This document shows positions 35,871 to 44,287 of a DNA stretch of 64,000 nt, piece after piece. Positions within the stretch are counted from its first letter, which is position 1. Each line of letters opens with the position of its first letter. Made by a program: the position numbers and the translations under genes. Source of the DNA: CAYZJV01 sp964616275. GTDB lineage: Bacteria; Spirochaetota; Spirochaetia; Sphaerochaetales; Sphaerochaetaceae. The stretch is taken from positions 5,312 to 69,311 of the forward strand of contig CAZTUL010000002.1 of NCBI GenBank assembly GCA_964616275.1, written 5' to 3'. The notes under the pieces are model-generated. The model made no database searches. It worked only from the letters and a program-made list of their open reading frames with translations, and was not told the origin of the DNA.

Positions 35871-36942
35871 AGCTGTACATATGTATTTACTTATTATGCT
35901 CGTGTTGTTCGTTGGCAGCAATTCCATATATGGTGAGACTTCTCACGCTTTTGATGCAGAGGATCGTTTTAGTAACCTACGTACATTAGCAATGGGGTCG
36001 GCAGGTATTGCCCTTTTTGATTCAGGCGATTCGTTTTACAAAAATCCTGCAGCACTCTACAGAAATCCAGATACACAGTTTAAAGTTGGGCTTGGCTATG
36101 CTGATTCGGTAGGAGACGACGGTTCACCGATTCCCTGGATTCAACAACCGGAAGCTTCTATGAATATGCTTTTTAGTAATCGCTATGTCGCCTTGTCTAT
36201 CGGGTTAGGTAATATCTTACAGAAAAGGGAACTATCTGATCCAATCCCGGCCGACCGGGAACATTATGCTGCTAATAATCTTTCTCGGATACAGCTGACC
36301 GCAGCCTATGGATGGGAAGCTATAACATTTGGCTTCTACGCAAGGGGTGGAACCATGACTGAGCGAAATGTGACGATTCATGCTACTCAGCCGCTCTTTG
36401 ATTACATTACCCAAACGTATTTAGATAGATATGAACCAGCCGGCGACTCGGGACAATTGTTCGCTTCTGGATTTGGAGTTCTTCTTTCGTATCAGTGGAT
36501 TTCAATTGGGTTACTCACAAATTCACTATTTTTGATAGACGAATCAACAAATGAATTAAAACTTGAAGTGGATGAATTTTTTAACAAGTCAGCGCTTGGA
36601 CTTGCTGTTACTACTCCTAAATTCGACCGCAACAACGAATTGAATCGTCTAGTCGCTCTTTTAGCTTTTGATATTGTGGATATAGGTGATGCAGCAGAAC
36701 GTTCAGTTCGTATAGGCTTTGAGGGGAAGATACAATTTCTCAGTGATTTTTGGATTGCTTTACGATCTGGATATCGTGAAATACGTCCACTTGGTGAGGC
36801 TTTATTCTCTTTTGAGGCGAATGGAGAACTTTCTGCGGGAATTGGGGGTCAGCTTGGATTGATTGGCGTCGATGTTGCCGTAACTATCCCTCTTGATCAG
36901 CGGGCGGTCTCAGTCGGTGCGGGAATTTCTTGGAAGCTATGA
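35860..36942 (+). CDS. Outer-membrane beta-barrel protein, FadL/UPF0164-like
   Basis: 360 residues with a signal peptide (about 1-28, MYLLIMLVLFVGSNSIYG). A segment RTLAMGSAGIALFDSGDSFYKNPAAL near residue 43 resembles the plug-strand start of PorV/FadL-type porins, and alternating hydrophobic strands continue to a C-terminal amphipathic strand ending in a hydrophobic residue (GAGISWKL). Spirochaetes hold families of such proteins (UPF0164). GTG 35860 is preferred because GGAGG lies 6 bases upstream; earlier ATGs at 35836/35839 lack a site. It overlaps the methyltransferase stop. The transported ligand is unknown. Confidence 0.65.
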   Translation: MNHRAVHMYLLIMLVLFVGSNSIYGETSHAFDAEDRFSNLRTLAMGSAGIALFDSGDSFYKNPAALYRNPDTQFKVGLGYADSVGDDGSPIPWIQQPEASMNMLFSNRYVALSIGLGNILQKRELSDPIPADREHYAANNLSRIQLTAAYGWEAITFGFYARGGTMTERNVTIHATQPLFDYITQTYLDRYEPAGDSGQLFASGFGVLLSYQWISIGLLTNSLFLIDESTNELKLEVDEFFNKSALGLAVTTPKFDRNNELNRLVALLAFDIVDIGDAAERSVRIGFEGKIQFLSDFWIALRSGYREIRPLGEALFSFEANGELSAGIGGQLGLIGVDVAVTIPLDQRAVSVGAGISWKL

Positions 36943-36948
36943 CGCCGC

Positions 36949-36977
36949 TTGACAATCTTTTTTACGCTGACTATAGT
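36949..36977 (+). promoter_or_regulatory. Strong sigma-70 promoter of the small zinc-ribbon gene
   Basis: A perfect -35 box TTGACA (36949-36954), a 17-base spacer, and TATAGT (36972-36977, five of six) make this the best promoter in the window. It lies 36 bases before ATG 37013. Confidence 0.85.
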
Positions 36978-37012
36978 CTTAGCGTATTAACTAACTGTGT
37001 AAGGAGTAGTTC

Positions 37013-37183
37013 ATGGCAAAAGCACATAGAGGAGCAGGAATTAGAGACCAGGTATCCAATGGACGAGGAACATGTCCTGTTTGTAAAAGAACCGGAATTA
37101 AAGTAGGGTATGAACACGAGGTCGATGGCGCAAAGGCAATGATTTGCAAGCAATGCAACGCTACGTTTAAGAACGCAAAGTAA
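37013..37183 (+). CDS. 56-residue zinc-ribbon protein, conserved-looking, function unknown
   Basis: A short gene with a clear start: AAGGAG then ATG 37013. The product is small and basic. It carries CPVC at residues 21-24 and CKQC at 45-48, four cysteines spaced to bind one zinc ion, in a fold like ribosomal-protein or RNA-polymerase zinc ribbons. The N-terminus (AKAHRGAGIRDQVSNGRGT) is basic and could contact nucleic acid. Its own near-consensus promoter and terminator imply high expression, which fits a ribosome- or nucleic-acid-associated protein. It is not L28, L32 or L33 by any motif I can see. No named family is recognised. Confidence 0.75.
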   Translation: MAKAHRGAGIRDQVSNGRGTCPVCKRTGIKVGYEHEVDGAKAMICKQCNATFKNAK

Positions 37184-37199
37184 GCATAGAGGCATGCAG

Positions 37200-37232
37200 A
37201 AAGAGGCTGTCGAATCATGACAGTCTTTTTTT
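37200..37232 (+). terminator. Terminator after the zinc-ribbon gene
   Basis: The stem GGCTGTC/GACAGTC around a GAATCAT loop, with one G-T pair, is followed by seven or more T (to 37231). It separates the small gene from murC, although leaky read-through into murC is possible since no other promoter is visible. Confidence 0.75.
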
Positions 37233-37253
37233 ATGGGTGCTGAAGGAGTTGTA

Positions 37254-38702
37254 GTGGGGATCACATCTTTAGTCGAAGGTAAGAAATTCTTTCTTGTAGG
37301 CATAAAGGGAACCGGTATGACCTCACTTGCAACACTTTTGGTCCAATATGGAGCTTGTGTATCTGGATCTGACGTTCCAGAAGTTTTCTCCACCGATTCC
37401 ACCCTATCTGATTTTAATATTTCATGGGTACATTCATTTGATGAGGCTTTTCTACCTGAAGACGTCTCCATCGTTATTCATTCAGCTGCGTTCAGCAGGG
37501 AACAGAACCCACAACTCATTCATGCGAAGAAGAGAAACATTCCCATATATAGTTATCCAGAGTGGTTAGCATGTATGAGCACCGTTATGAAAAGTTTCGG
37601 CGTTGCAGGCACGCATGGGAAAACTTCTACCTGTGGATGTACTGAATGGGTGCTTAGAAACACAGGATTGCACTATTTTGCCATGTATGGTGCACATCTC
37701 ATGGGAAATTGGGGAATAAAGCCTGCACTATCCGACCCCTGTGGGATATTTGAAGCCTGTGAGTATCGTGACCATTTCCTCTCCTATGATCTCGACGGTT
37801 TGCTGATTACTGCCATTGAGCATGATCACCCCGATTGGTTCACATCTCATGAACAGCTTTACACATCTTTTCTGTCTGCTGCATTGAAACTTCCTCAGGG
37901 AGCACCCCTTATCTGTGGAGTCGATTCGGAATTATCGCGTCGACTTTTTACGGCAGTGAGTGAACAGAGAAGTGATCTTCTCCTGATTTCTTACGGAGAA
38001 CATCCTTCGAGTATGGTTCGACTGGTTAATTATACTCCGGTAATTCGTGAAGCTTCGTACATGATAAGTACACTCGAAGGATACTTTCACAGCAGTCTGG
38101 GTTCGCTGCCCCTTATTCTCAACACAATTGGGGCTTCGTTACTTGCAAGCTGTATGATCTCATCTTGTGCTGAAACTCTTTCAAAAAGGGCATTCGAACT
38201 TGTTCATGGATCACTCTTTACCGCTCTTTTACGCGAATCTGAACACTATCCTGGCGTATCAGGACGGCTGGAGGAGCTCAGCATCTTCGGAGAAATAACC
38301 TATGTTTCCGACTATGCCCATCACCCAACTGAGATTAGAGTTGCACTGGAGGCTCTCAGAGAACGGTATCCTGATCGGCGAATAGTGACAATCTTTTATC
38401 CTCACACAGTCTCACGAACTGTTGCTTATTTTGACCAGTTTGCCGAAGTGCTCCAATCTTCTGATGAACTGATTGTACGTTCGGTATTTGCTTCAGCACG
38501 GCATGATGGAGCAGGTGAAGAGGCACGTGCTTTGGGAAAACAACTCGCACAACAGGCTCATGGACGATTTGCTGAAACTCACGAAGACGTTGTAGAAGCT
38601 TGTGCAACCATATTGCGCCCCGGTGATGTCTGCGTTACCATGGGTGCAGGTAACTCGAACGGTCTCGCACAACGGATAGCGAAAAATTTAAGGAGCAACT
38701 GA
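37254..38702 (+). CDS. murC: UDP-N-acetylmuramate--L-alanine ligase
   Basis: 482 residues; joins L-alanine to UDP-MurNAc. The N-terminal Rossmann motif is FLVGIKGTGMTSLA near residue 13, the ATP loop GVAGTHGKTSTCGC near 117, IFEACEYRDHFL near 174, the C-terminal domain VSDYAHHPTEIRVAL near 352, and the end region VCVTMGAGN. GTG 37254 is chosen because AAGGAG lies 5 bases upstream, while the ATG at 37233 directly abuts the terminator T-run. Its stop region touches the yicC start. Confidence 0.94.
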   Translation: MGITSLVEGKKFFLVGIKGTGMTSLATLLVQYGACVSGSDVPEVFSTDSTLSDFNISWVHSFDEAFLPEDVSIVIHSAAFSREQNPQLIHAKKRNIPIYSYPEWLACMSTVMKSFGVAGTHGKTSTCGCTEWVLRNTGLHYFAMYGAHLMGNWGIKPALSDPCGIFEACEYRDHFLSYDLDGLLITAIEHDHPDWFTSHEQLYTSFLSAALKLPQGAPLICGVDSELSRRLFTAVSEQRSDLLLISYGEHPSSMVRLVNYTPVIREASYMISTLEGYFHSSLGSLPLILNTIGASLLASCMISSCAETLSKRAFELVHGSLFTALLRESEHYPGVSGRLEELSIFGEITYVSDYAHHPTEIRVALEALRERYPDRRIVTIFYPHTVSRTVAYFDQFAEVLQSSDELIVRSVFASARHDGAGEEARALGKQLAQQAHGRFAETHEDVVEACATILRPGDVCVTMGAGNSNGLAQRIAKNLRSN

Positions 38703-39571
38703 TGCGGAGTATGACAGGCTACGGTTATGCCGAACAACTTTCTGAGGAATTCTTATTAACTGTTGAAGTTAAGTCGTACAATAATCGTTATATGGAGATA
38801 AATCACTCTCTGCCGGGAAGCTTATCACGCTTTGAACAGATTATGGATGATCGTATAAAACAGCATGCAAATCGAGGGCATGTAGAATTGAATGTCCGAT
38901 TACGACAGCTAAGCAGTGATTTGAATTTGCATGTGGACCAAGGTGCATTATTACAATATCGTCAGGCATTTTCGCAGATTCAAAACCTCACTGAATGCGA
39001 TTCAAAACCGACATTACAAGATTATATTGCTGCTGATGGCGTACTAGTCTCTGTGCGTAATACCGATCCCTCTTGTTATGAGGCTCCCCTCATGGAACTA
39101 CTTGATAAAGCTCTTGTGGAGTTTTCGGACTCTAAAGGTCGTGAAGGTACGGCTACACAAGAAAACCTGACCCAGCTGGGTAATCAATTGCATAGTGGGC
39201 TTGATGCTATAGCTGAATATGCTGGTACGTTGGAGATAAAGCTAAAGGAAAATCTCATAAGCCGATTCGATGAGATGCTTGGGGAGAAAGGGTATGATGA
39301 AAATCGTTTTCTCCAAGAAGTTGCTACTTTACTCACCAAATATTCGGTCAATGAGGAGTTAGTTCGATTGAAAACTCATATTGATGTATTTATGGATTTG
39401 CTGAAGTCTCCCGACCCTGTGGGAAAACGTCTCGATTTTTTGTGTCAGGAGATGAATCGTGAAATTAATACCATAGGGAGCAAAAGTATCATCGTTGAAA
39501 TAAATCAACAGGTAGTGAATATGAAAGATAGCCTTGAAAACATCCGGGAACAGGTTCGAAATATTGAATAG
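38702..39571 (+). CDS. yicC: YicC family endoribonuclease-like protein
   Basis: A 289-residue YicC/YloC protein. The N-terminal signature MRSMTGYGYAE and the domain segment EVKSYNNRYMEINHSLP (residues 22-38) are followed by the C-terminal DUF1732 signature GKRLDFLCQEMNREINTIGS near 240. YicC proteins have been shown to be RNases in E. coli and Bacillus. It starts at ATG 38702, overlapping the murC stop by one base. The order yicC, nucleotide kinase, omega-like gene mirrors the yicC-gmk-rpoZ order of other bacteria, here with a cytidylate kinase in place of guanylate kinase. Confidence 0.93.
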   Translation: MRSMTGYGYAEQLSEEFLLTVEVKSYNNRYMEINHSLPGSLSRFEQIMDDRIKQHANRGHVELNVRLRQLSSDLNLHVDQGALLQYRQAFSQIQNLTECDSKPTLQDYIAADGVLVSVRNTDPSCYEAPLMELLDKALVEFSDSKGREGTATQENLTQLGNQLHSGLDAIAEYAGTLEIKLKENLISRFDEMLGEKGYDENRFLQEVATLLTKYSVNEELVRLKTHIDVFMDLLKSPDPVGKRLDFLCQEMNREINTIGSKSIIVEINQQVVNMKDSLENIREQVRNIE

Positions 39572-39586
39572 GCGGTAGAAAACTTT

Positions 39587-40111
39587 ATGAGAATAGCAAT
39601 ATCAGGGAAAAGCGGGTGTGGTAATACCACAGTAAGTACGTTAATTGCTCAACAACTCGGATTCCCACTCATTAATTTTACTTTTCGAAATCTGGCACAG
39701 GAACGAGGAATTGATTTTTGGGAATTTTGCAGAATGGCAGAGCACGATGATGCTATAGATCGTGAGTTGGATGCACGACAGGTTGCTATGGCATTAAAAC
39801 AACCCAATTGTGTGCTGGGATCTCGATTAGCTATATGGATGCTGAAAGAGGCAGACCTCAAGGTCTATCTTACGGCCTCAACTGAAGAACGCGCTTCACG
39901 AATTTTAAAACGGGAAGGGGGGACGTTTGATCAGCGATTCAAGGAGACTGTGCTTCGGGATCAGAAAGATACAGCACGCTATAAAAGAATTTATGGGATA
40001 GATAATTCCGATCCATCGATTGCCCACTTAGTGATACATACCGATGAACTTACTTCAGAGGAAGTTGCCCAGATTATTATAGAGCGGGTAGAGGGAATGA
40101 GAGATATATAG
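39587..40111 (+). CDS. cmk: Short-form cytidylate kinase with an atypical P-loop
   Basis: A 174-residue nucleoside monophosphate kinase of the archaeal/spirochaetal short CMP-kinase type. The N-terminal strand and loop read IAISGKSGCGNTTVS (residues 3-17), where the usual Walker lysine of GxxxxGKT is replaced by Asn. Further signatures are VLGSRLAIWML near 76, the lid region ERASRILKREGG near 102 and the Arg-rich DTARYKRIYGID near 128. It should convert CMP/dCMP to the diphosphate, provided another residue replaces the missing lysine. It follows yicC by 15 bases. Confidence 0.8.
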   Translation: MRIAISGKSGCGNTTVSTLIAQQLGFPLINFTFRNLAQERGIDFWEFCRMAEHDDAIDRELDARQVAMALKQPNCVLGSRLAIWMLKEADLKVYLTASTEERASRILKREGGTFDQRFKETVLRDQKDTARYKRIYGIDNSDPSIAHLVIHTDELTSEEVAQIIIERVEGMRDI

Positions 40112-40201
40112 GGTATGCATTAACCCTCTAGTCAAACCAGGAATTATAAGATATTATAATACAGTTGCGATAACAACTTATTCGTACCAAGGAGATCCAT
40201 T

Positions 40202-40399
40202 TTGAGCATTCCGTTAGATGTACTTGTCGACAAAGAAAATAATGTGTATGAGATGACTTGTGTTGCTATTAGTATGGCTAATGTTTTAGCTGCAAATGGT
40301 GACCAGGAAATTGAGAATAATAATGAAAAAGTAGTATCCACCGTTCTCGAAAGGGTATTAATGGAGGACGTCGAATACTCCGTAGACGAAAAGGAGTAG
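40202..40399 (+). CDS. rpoZ: Probable RNA polymerase omega subunit
   Basis: A 65-residue protein starting at TTG 40202 with AAGGAG 7 bases upstream. The pattern (IPLDVLVDKENNVYEMTCVAI, then MANVLAAN, K at about 43, and LERVLMEDVEY) matches the omega outline: a helix beginning with N-[RV][YF]-E, an A-rich helix, and a Lys-rich-to-acidic tail. It is shorter and more divergent than E. coli omega. The position after yicC and a nucleotide kinase supports the call. A TATAAT box at 40155-40160 lies upstream, with only a poor -35. Confidence 0.55.
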   Translation: MSIPLDVLVDKENNVYEMTCVAISMANVLAANGDQEIENNNEKVVSTVLERVLMEDVEYSVDEKE

Positions 40400-40442
40400 A
40401 CGACTGATTTCCCATAAGTACGAAAGGGAGGAGGATGTGCCA

Positions 40443-41387
40443 ATGTCTGTTCTCCCGAGCGAGTGCCGGAAACATAGTGAAACTGCTCCGTTCATTTTCC
40501 TCTTCGGCCCCACTGGTGTTGGGAAAACAGCACTTTTAGAGCAGCTTTTTACCACTGGCTATGAGGTGGTGAATGCCGATTCCAAACAGGTATATCGGTA
40601 TCTTGATATTGGTTCTGCAAAACCGGAACCAGAAATATTACAACACATTCCCCATCATCTTATCGATATCAAAGAACCGTGGGAGCAGTTTTCTGTTGGT
40701 GAATTTGTTCATCGTGCAGATGCTGCATGTGAAGATATCATCTTAAGAGGGCAGACTCCCATTATCTGTGGTGGAACCGCCTACTACTTCAAGCATTTCT
40801 ACTATGGTCTTCCTAAATCACCAAAAAGCGACCCAGTTATTCGTGATCGGATTGCTCAACAGACTCATATAAAAGGTCTGGTTTGGGTATATGAAAGGTT
40901 GCAGAAGATTGATCCAGTTTCTGCTGAAAAAATTCACCCTGCGGATGGGTATCGCATTACTCGTGCGTTAGAGGTATATGAAACATCTGGGAAGCCACTT
41001 TCCAGTTTTTCCCTTCCAACCGAAGCTCGGGAAGGAGTGAATCCCATAATTATTGGATTACATCGTGACCGTTCTGAACTGCAAAAACGGCTGGAACAGC
41101 GAGTGGCTTCCATGTTTTCTCGAGGACTCGAGCAGGAAGTTGCTGCCTTAAAAGCCCGTGGAGCAACTGAAGACTGGCCGGGGATGCAGGGAATTGGATA
41201 TAAAGAATTTTTTATTGCTGATAAACATCCAGAGATGAATAGTGACGATATTGCTCAATTAATTGTGCACAATAGCAGATTATACGCTAAGCGGCAGATG
41301 ACTTTTTTTAAAAGTCTCCCGAACGTACATTGGGTACATCCTGAGAATATTTCTTTAATCCAATCACTCGTCAATCAAGCTCTGTGA
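40443..41387 (+). CDS. miaA: tRNA dimethylallyltransferase
   Basis: 314 residues; adds the isopentenyl group to A37 of tRNAs reading UNN codons. The P-loop is FGPTGVGKTALLEQL near residue 22, followed by VNADSKQVYRYLDIGSAKP near 44, the substrate-binding HHLIDI near 71, ICGGTAYYFKHFYYGLP near 104 and QGIGYKEF near 244. ATG 40443 is chosen because AGGAGG lies 8 bases upstream; a GTG two codons earlier is too close to that site. Its end overlaps the convergent membrane-protein gene by 24 bases. Confidence 0.95.
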   Translation: MSVLPSECRKHSETAPFIFLFGPTGVGKTALLEQLFTTGYEVVNADSKQVYRYLDIGSAKPEPEILQHIPHHLIDIKEPWEQFSVGEFVHRADAACEDIILRGQTPIICGGTAYYFKHFYYGLPKSPKSDPVIRDRIAQQTHIKGLVWVYERLQKIDPVSAEKIHPADGYRITRALEVYETSGKPLSSFSLPTEAREGVNPIIIGLHRDRSELQKRLEQRVASMFSRGLEQEVAALKARGATEDWPGMQGIGYKEFFIADKHPEMNSDDIAQLIVHNSRLYAKRQMTFFKSLPNVHWVHPENISLIQSLVNQAL

Positions 41388-42815
41388 TTCCGCAACTGTT
41401 TCCACCTGTAGAGTTTCAACCGGTATCTCTGATTTATGATTAATTTCAGTGATCTCCCAATATCCTCTCGTATTGGTAAGAGTAAATTCAGTAATCTTTT
41501 TAATTTTTACTACCTGAGTCTTTCCCTCTACCACGGGTTCGTCAAAGAGAGGATAATAGGCAAAATATTCTGCTGCATAGAGATTTTCGTCAATTTGTTC
41601 AATAGAGATTTGCGTATTCCCATAAATATGTGCAGTTTCTACAATTGGGGGCATTCCTGCGGCAATCCATTGATCAGCACGAACAATTGATTCGATACCT
41701 TCATAGGCTTGCCGAATCTTTGACTGTACGAATAAACCGGAAATTTCTGCAGCGTAGGGATTTTTTGTTCCTCTCGATAGGCTTGCATCCATCTTAGTTA
41801 GATCAAGTTCATTTTGAGCTTTAAAGAACTCTTCTATTACAGCATTTGCCGGCATACCAGCAGTGTATGGTGGCTGTATTGATTTATATATTGTTGGGAT
41901 GAATATGGAAAGGAGAATTAACACACCAAGAGTTATTGATGCAACCAAGGCACCTCTTTTGCGAAAAAATTGCTTTCGATAGGCTCGCTTTTTCTGCTGT
42001 TCTCTAAACTGTTTAACCGATTTTTCTGTTCGTTCAAGTGTGTCTATCTCAACAGAAGATTGTTCTACCCAGGTAAAATTTTCTGTTTCTTGCAGCCACC
42101 AGCGCAAGTTTTCCTCTCCACTGTACGCAGCGGAGACTTTATCTCGCTGCTCAGCTGCACGTAAATGTAAGGTAGTATCTATCCAATGAGCAAAAGCTGA
42201 ATCAAGGGCGGTAAATCCTAAACCAAGAGGAATATGCCGATATCGATCTTCTCTTACATACGCATCTTCATAGGGGGAAAACCCAGTTGCAGCTAGATAG
42301 AGAAATTGTGTGAATTGATGACACAGTCCGAAAGGTGGTTCTACATCCGGTTTCATAAAACGGGTAATATGGGTAAACTTTGTCTCTTCTGCGGCTGTCG
42401 AGAGGATAATAAACGAAAGCTCCTCAGGAAGTACGAGAACTCCACCTGCAGCAAAAAAATAAATTCTCCACGTTTCGATATATCCATTCGTTGGGCGTAT
42501 AAATCGAGGAGGTAACAACTGGAAAGCTTGAGCCAGTTCGCGTAATCTAGACAAAGCCTCTGAACGAAGAGATTGAGTTAACTCAGAGAATGGGAGCACT
42601 TCTTCATCACACATAAAATCGATGAAACGTCTCCCGTCTCTATCCCGAATAGAATCCCAGTACCATGGTGTAATCTGTGAAGACTGGACATTATACCCGC
42701 ATGATTTTTCACCGGTCATGAGATGCCTTGGTAAGTCTCCAGAGGCTTCTCCAATACAGATTGAAGTCATGTGTTGTCCATGGACTACCGTTTTCGTTAC
42801 TGTGATATCATCCAT
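41364..42815 (-). CDS. Single-pass membrane protein with degenerate kinase-like N-terminus
   Basis: 483 residues with no family I can name. The cytoplasmic part (about 1-285) includes a run near 165-215 (LCHQFTQFLYLAATGFSPYED, then RHIPLGLGFTALDSAFAHWID) that resembles the C-lobe of bacterial Ser/Thr kinases (LYELLTG-PF ... ). No glycine loop, catalytic HRD or DFG is visible, so it would be a pseudokinase. A basic segment (KKRAYRKQFFRKRG) precedes one membrane helix at about 290-308; an extracytoplasmic domain of about 170 residues with an NTF2-like feel follows. It is the last gene of the folC-NFACT trio. The kinase link is an inference. Confidence 0.5.
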   Translation of the reverse strand: MDDITVTKTVVHGQHMTSICIGEASGDLPRHLMTGEKSCGYNVQSSQITPWYWDSIRDRDGRRFIDFMCDEEVLPFSELTQSLRSEALSRLRELAQAFQLLPPRFIRPTNGYIETWRIYFFAAGGVLVLPEELSFIILSTAAEETKFTHITRFMKPDVEPPFGLCHQFTQFLYLAATGFSPYEDAYVREDRYRHIPLGLGFTALDSAFAHWIDTTLHLRAAEQRDKVSAAYSGEENLRWWLQETENFTWVEQSSVEIDTLERTEKSVKQFREQQKKRAYRKQFFRKRGALVASITLGVLILLSIFIPTIYKSIQPPYTAGMPANAVIEEFFKAQNELDLTKMDASLSRGTKNPYAAEISGLFVQSKIRQAYEGIESIVRADQWIAAGMPPIVETAHIYGNTQISIEQIDENLYAAEYFAYYPLFDEPVVEGKTQVVKIKKITEFTLTNTRGYWEITEINHKSEIPVETLQVETVAESQSLIDE

Positions 42816-44287
42816 GCCTCACCATCCGACTTTGTACTTGAAAATAGGCGCTCAATTCGTGTGCTTTCCAAGCGTACTGTAATATTTTTCTCTTGCGTAG
42901 GAAGTACAAGACCACGTTTAGCTCCTTTTGGACGCTTCAAATATTTTACTTGAGTATAGTAAAGATCAGCAGACCCCGATTCCTTTGCCTTTGAAAAAAG
43001 TATCGCAAGATTTCCTGCATCCAACAAAGTTTCCAACGGAATTGTTTTTCCAGCTATGTTCTTGATAATAACATACCCTCCCGGTACGTCACGGGTATGT
43101 AACCACCAGTCATTTCCTTTTGCCCACTTGCGAAGCAATTCATCATTTTCTTTTGCATTCCTTCCGACTAAGATGGTGAACAATGATGATGTGAAATGCA
43201 AACCTGGAGCATGTGAATAAGGATCTGATTGATGCGATGGCTCTTCCCGTTGAGAAGATTGGACTACACGCTTCATCGCCTCCAGATCTGGAAGGTCTGT
43301 ACCGGGCAGTGGAGCCAATAACCGATTAAAATAATCTGTTGTGTTTTGTATCTGCGTTACTATATCCTGCTTTTCCTCTTGAGCCCGTTCCCATGCATGT
43401 TTTCCCTTTTGATACTTTTTATAGTAAGCAGCAATATTCTCACCTGGGGAAAGGGTGGAATCAATGGCTATGGTTGCAACAGTGTCTTCGTCTGGGGCGG
43501 TAAAGTCGGGAACAGTGACCCATGACTCGCCAGGTTGCATGAGATGTGCCGATGCAGAGAGTAGATCACCGCTGGTTTTATATGATTCAAAATGGTTGAT
43601 CTTCTCAAGCTTCATAGAAATCTGTTTAAGACGCGACTGTAATTCTTCTATCTGTTTTGATTGGATGTTCTTTATTTGGCCAATGAGACGTTCCGGTTCA
43701 CTTGCATGTGTTGTAGAGTAGTACTGCTCAATGAATTCATTAAAACTCATGTCGGTAGGAAATTCGCGTATAGAAAACTTCCCTGAATCTGCCTTATCCT
43801 GCATTTTTTCAGGAATAGTGAGCGGTTTCCCAGCTACTTCATCCCTTCCTGGACGACGAAATAGCAATTCGCGAATAATCATGTGCTCATCACAAATAAT
43901 AACATTTGCACCTGGGCCACTAAAAAATCGGCAGACCAGGTTCAATTCACTATCTCTACGGGAGATTCCGAAAATCAGCAGTCTGTCCTGAGCCGGTTGC
44001 ACAACCGAAATAATTTTTCCTCCCTCTACGTGAGCACGAATATACTGAATAAATCTCTGAAGTTTTTTAGTCTTCATTTTTTTATAATTTCGGCTGGTAT
44101 CGGAAATTTTATGAATTCTTGCCTCTTGAGTACCAACTTCTACGTATAGTTGCCAAAACCCCTCTCTAGGATGATGTAAATCAAACACCAATGCATGGAA
44201 TCCAATTTGGTACACCCGTTGTATCAAACTCGTCATGAGAGGTAGTTCGTCAATAATCGCAGAAATCTCTCTCCAGTTTAAGGACAT
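42797..44287 (-). CDS. rqcH: NFACT family RNA-binding protein (RqcH/FbpA-type)
   Basis: 496 residues with the three parts of NFACT proteins. The N-terminal NFACT-N domain spans about 1-190, with RVYQIGFHALVFDL. A helical coiled-coil middle (about 195-350) has the conserved HFESYKTSGDLLSA segment. The C-terminal NFACT-R domain (about 385-490) shows ILVGRNAKENDELLRKWA and DWWLHTRDVPGGYVIIKN. Bacterial members (RqcH) bind stalled large ribosomal subunits and recruit tRNA-Ala for alanine tailing; other members have been described as fibronectin-binding proteins. It overlaps folC by ten bases and the membrane protein gene by nineteen. Confidence 0.8.
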   Translation of the reverse strand: MSLNWREISAIIDELPLMTSLIQRVYQIGFHALVFDLHHPREGFWQLYVEVGTQEARIHKISDTSRNYKKMKTKKLQRFIQYIRAHVEGGKIISVVQPAQDRLLIFGISRRDSELNLVCRFFSGPGANVIICDEHMIIRELLFRRPGRDEVAGKPLTIPEKMQDKADSGKFSIREFPTDMSFNEFIEQYYSTTHASEPERLIGQIKNIQSKQIEELQSRLKQISMKLEKINHFESYKTSGDLLSASAHLMQPGESWVTVPDFTAPDEDTVATIAIDSTLSPGENIAAYYKKYQKGKHAWERAQEEKQDIVTQIQNTTDYFNRLLAPLPGTDLPDLEAMKRVVQSSQREEPSHQSDPYSHAPGLHFTSSLFTILVGRNAKENDELLRKWAKGNDWWLHTRDVPGGYVIIKNIAGKTIPLETLLDAGNLAILFSKAKESGSADLYYTQVKYLKRPKGAKRGLVLPTQEKNITVRLESTRIERLFSSTKSDGEAWMISQ

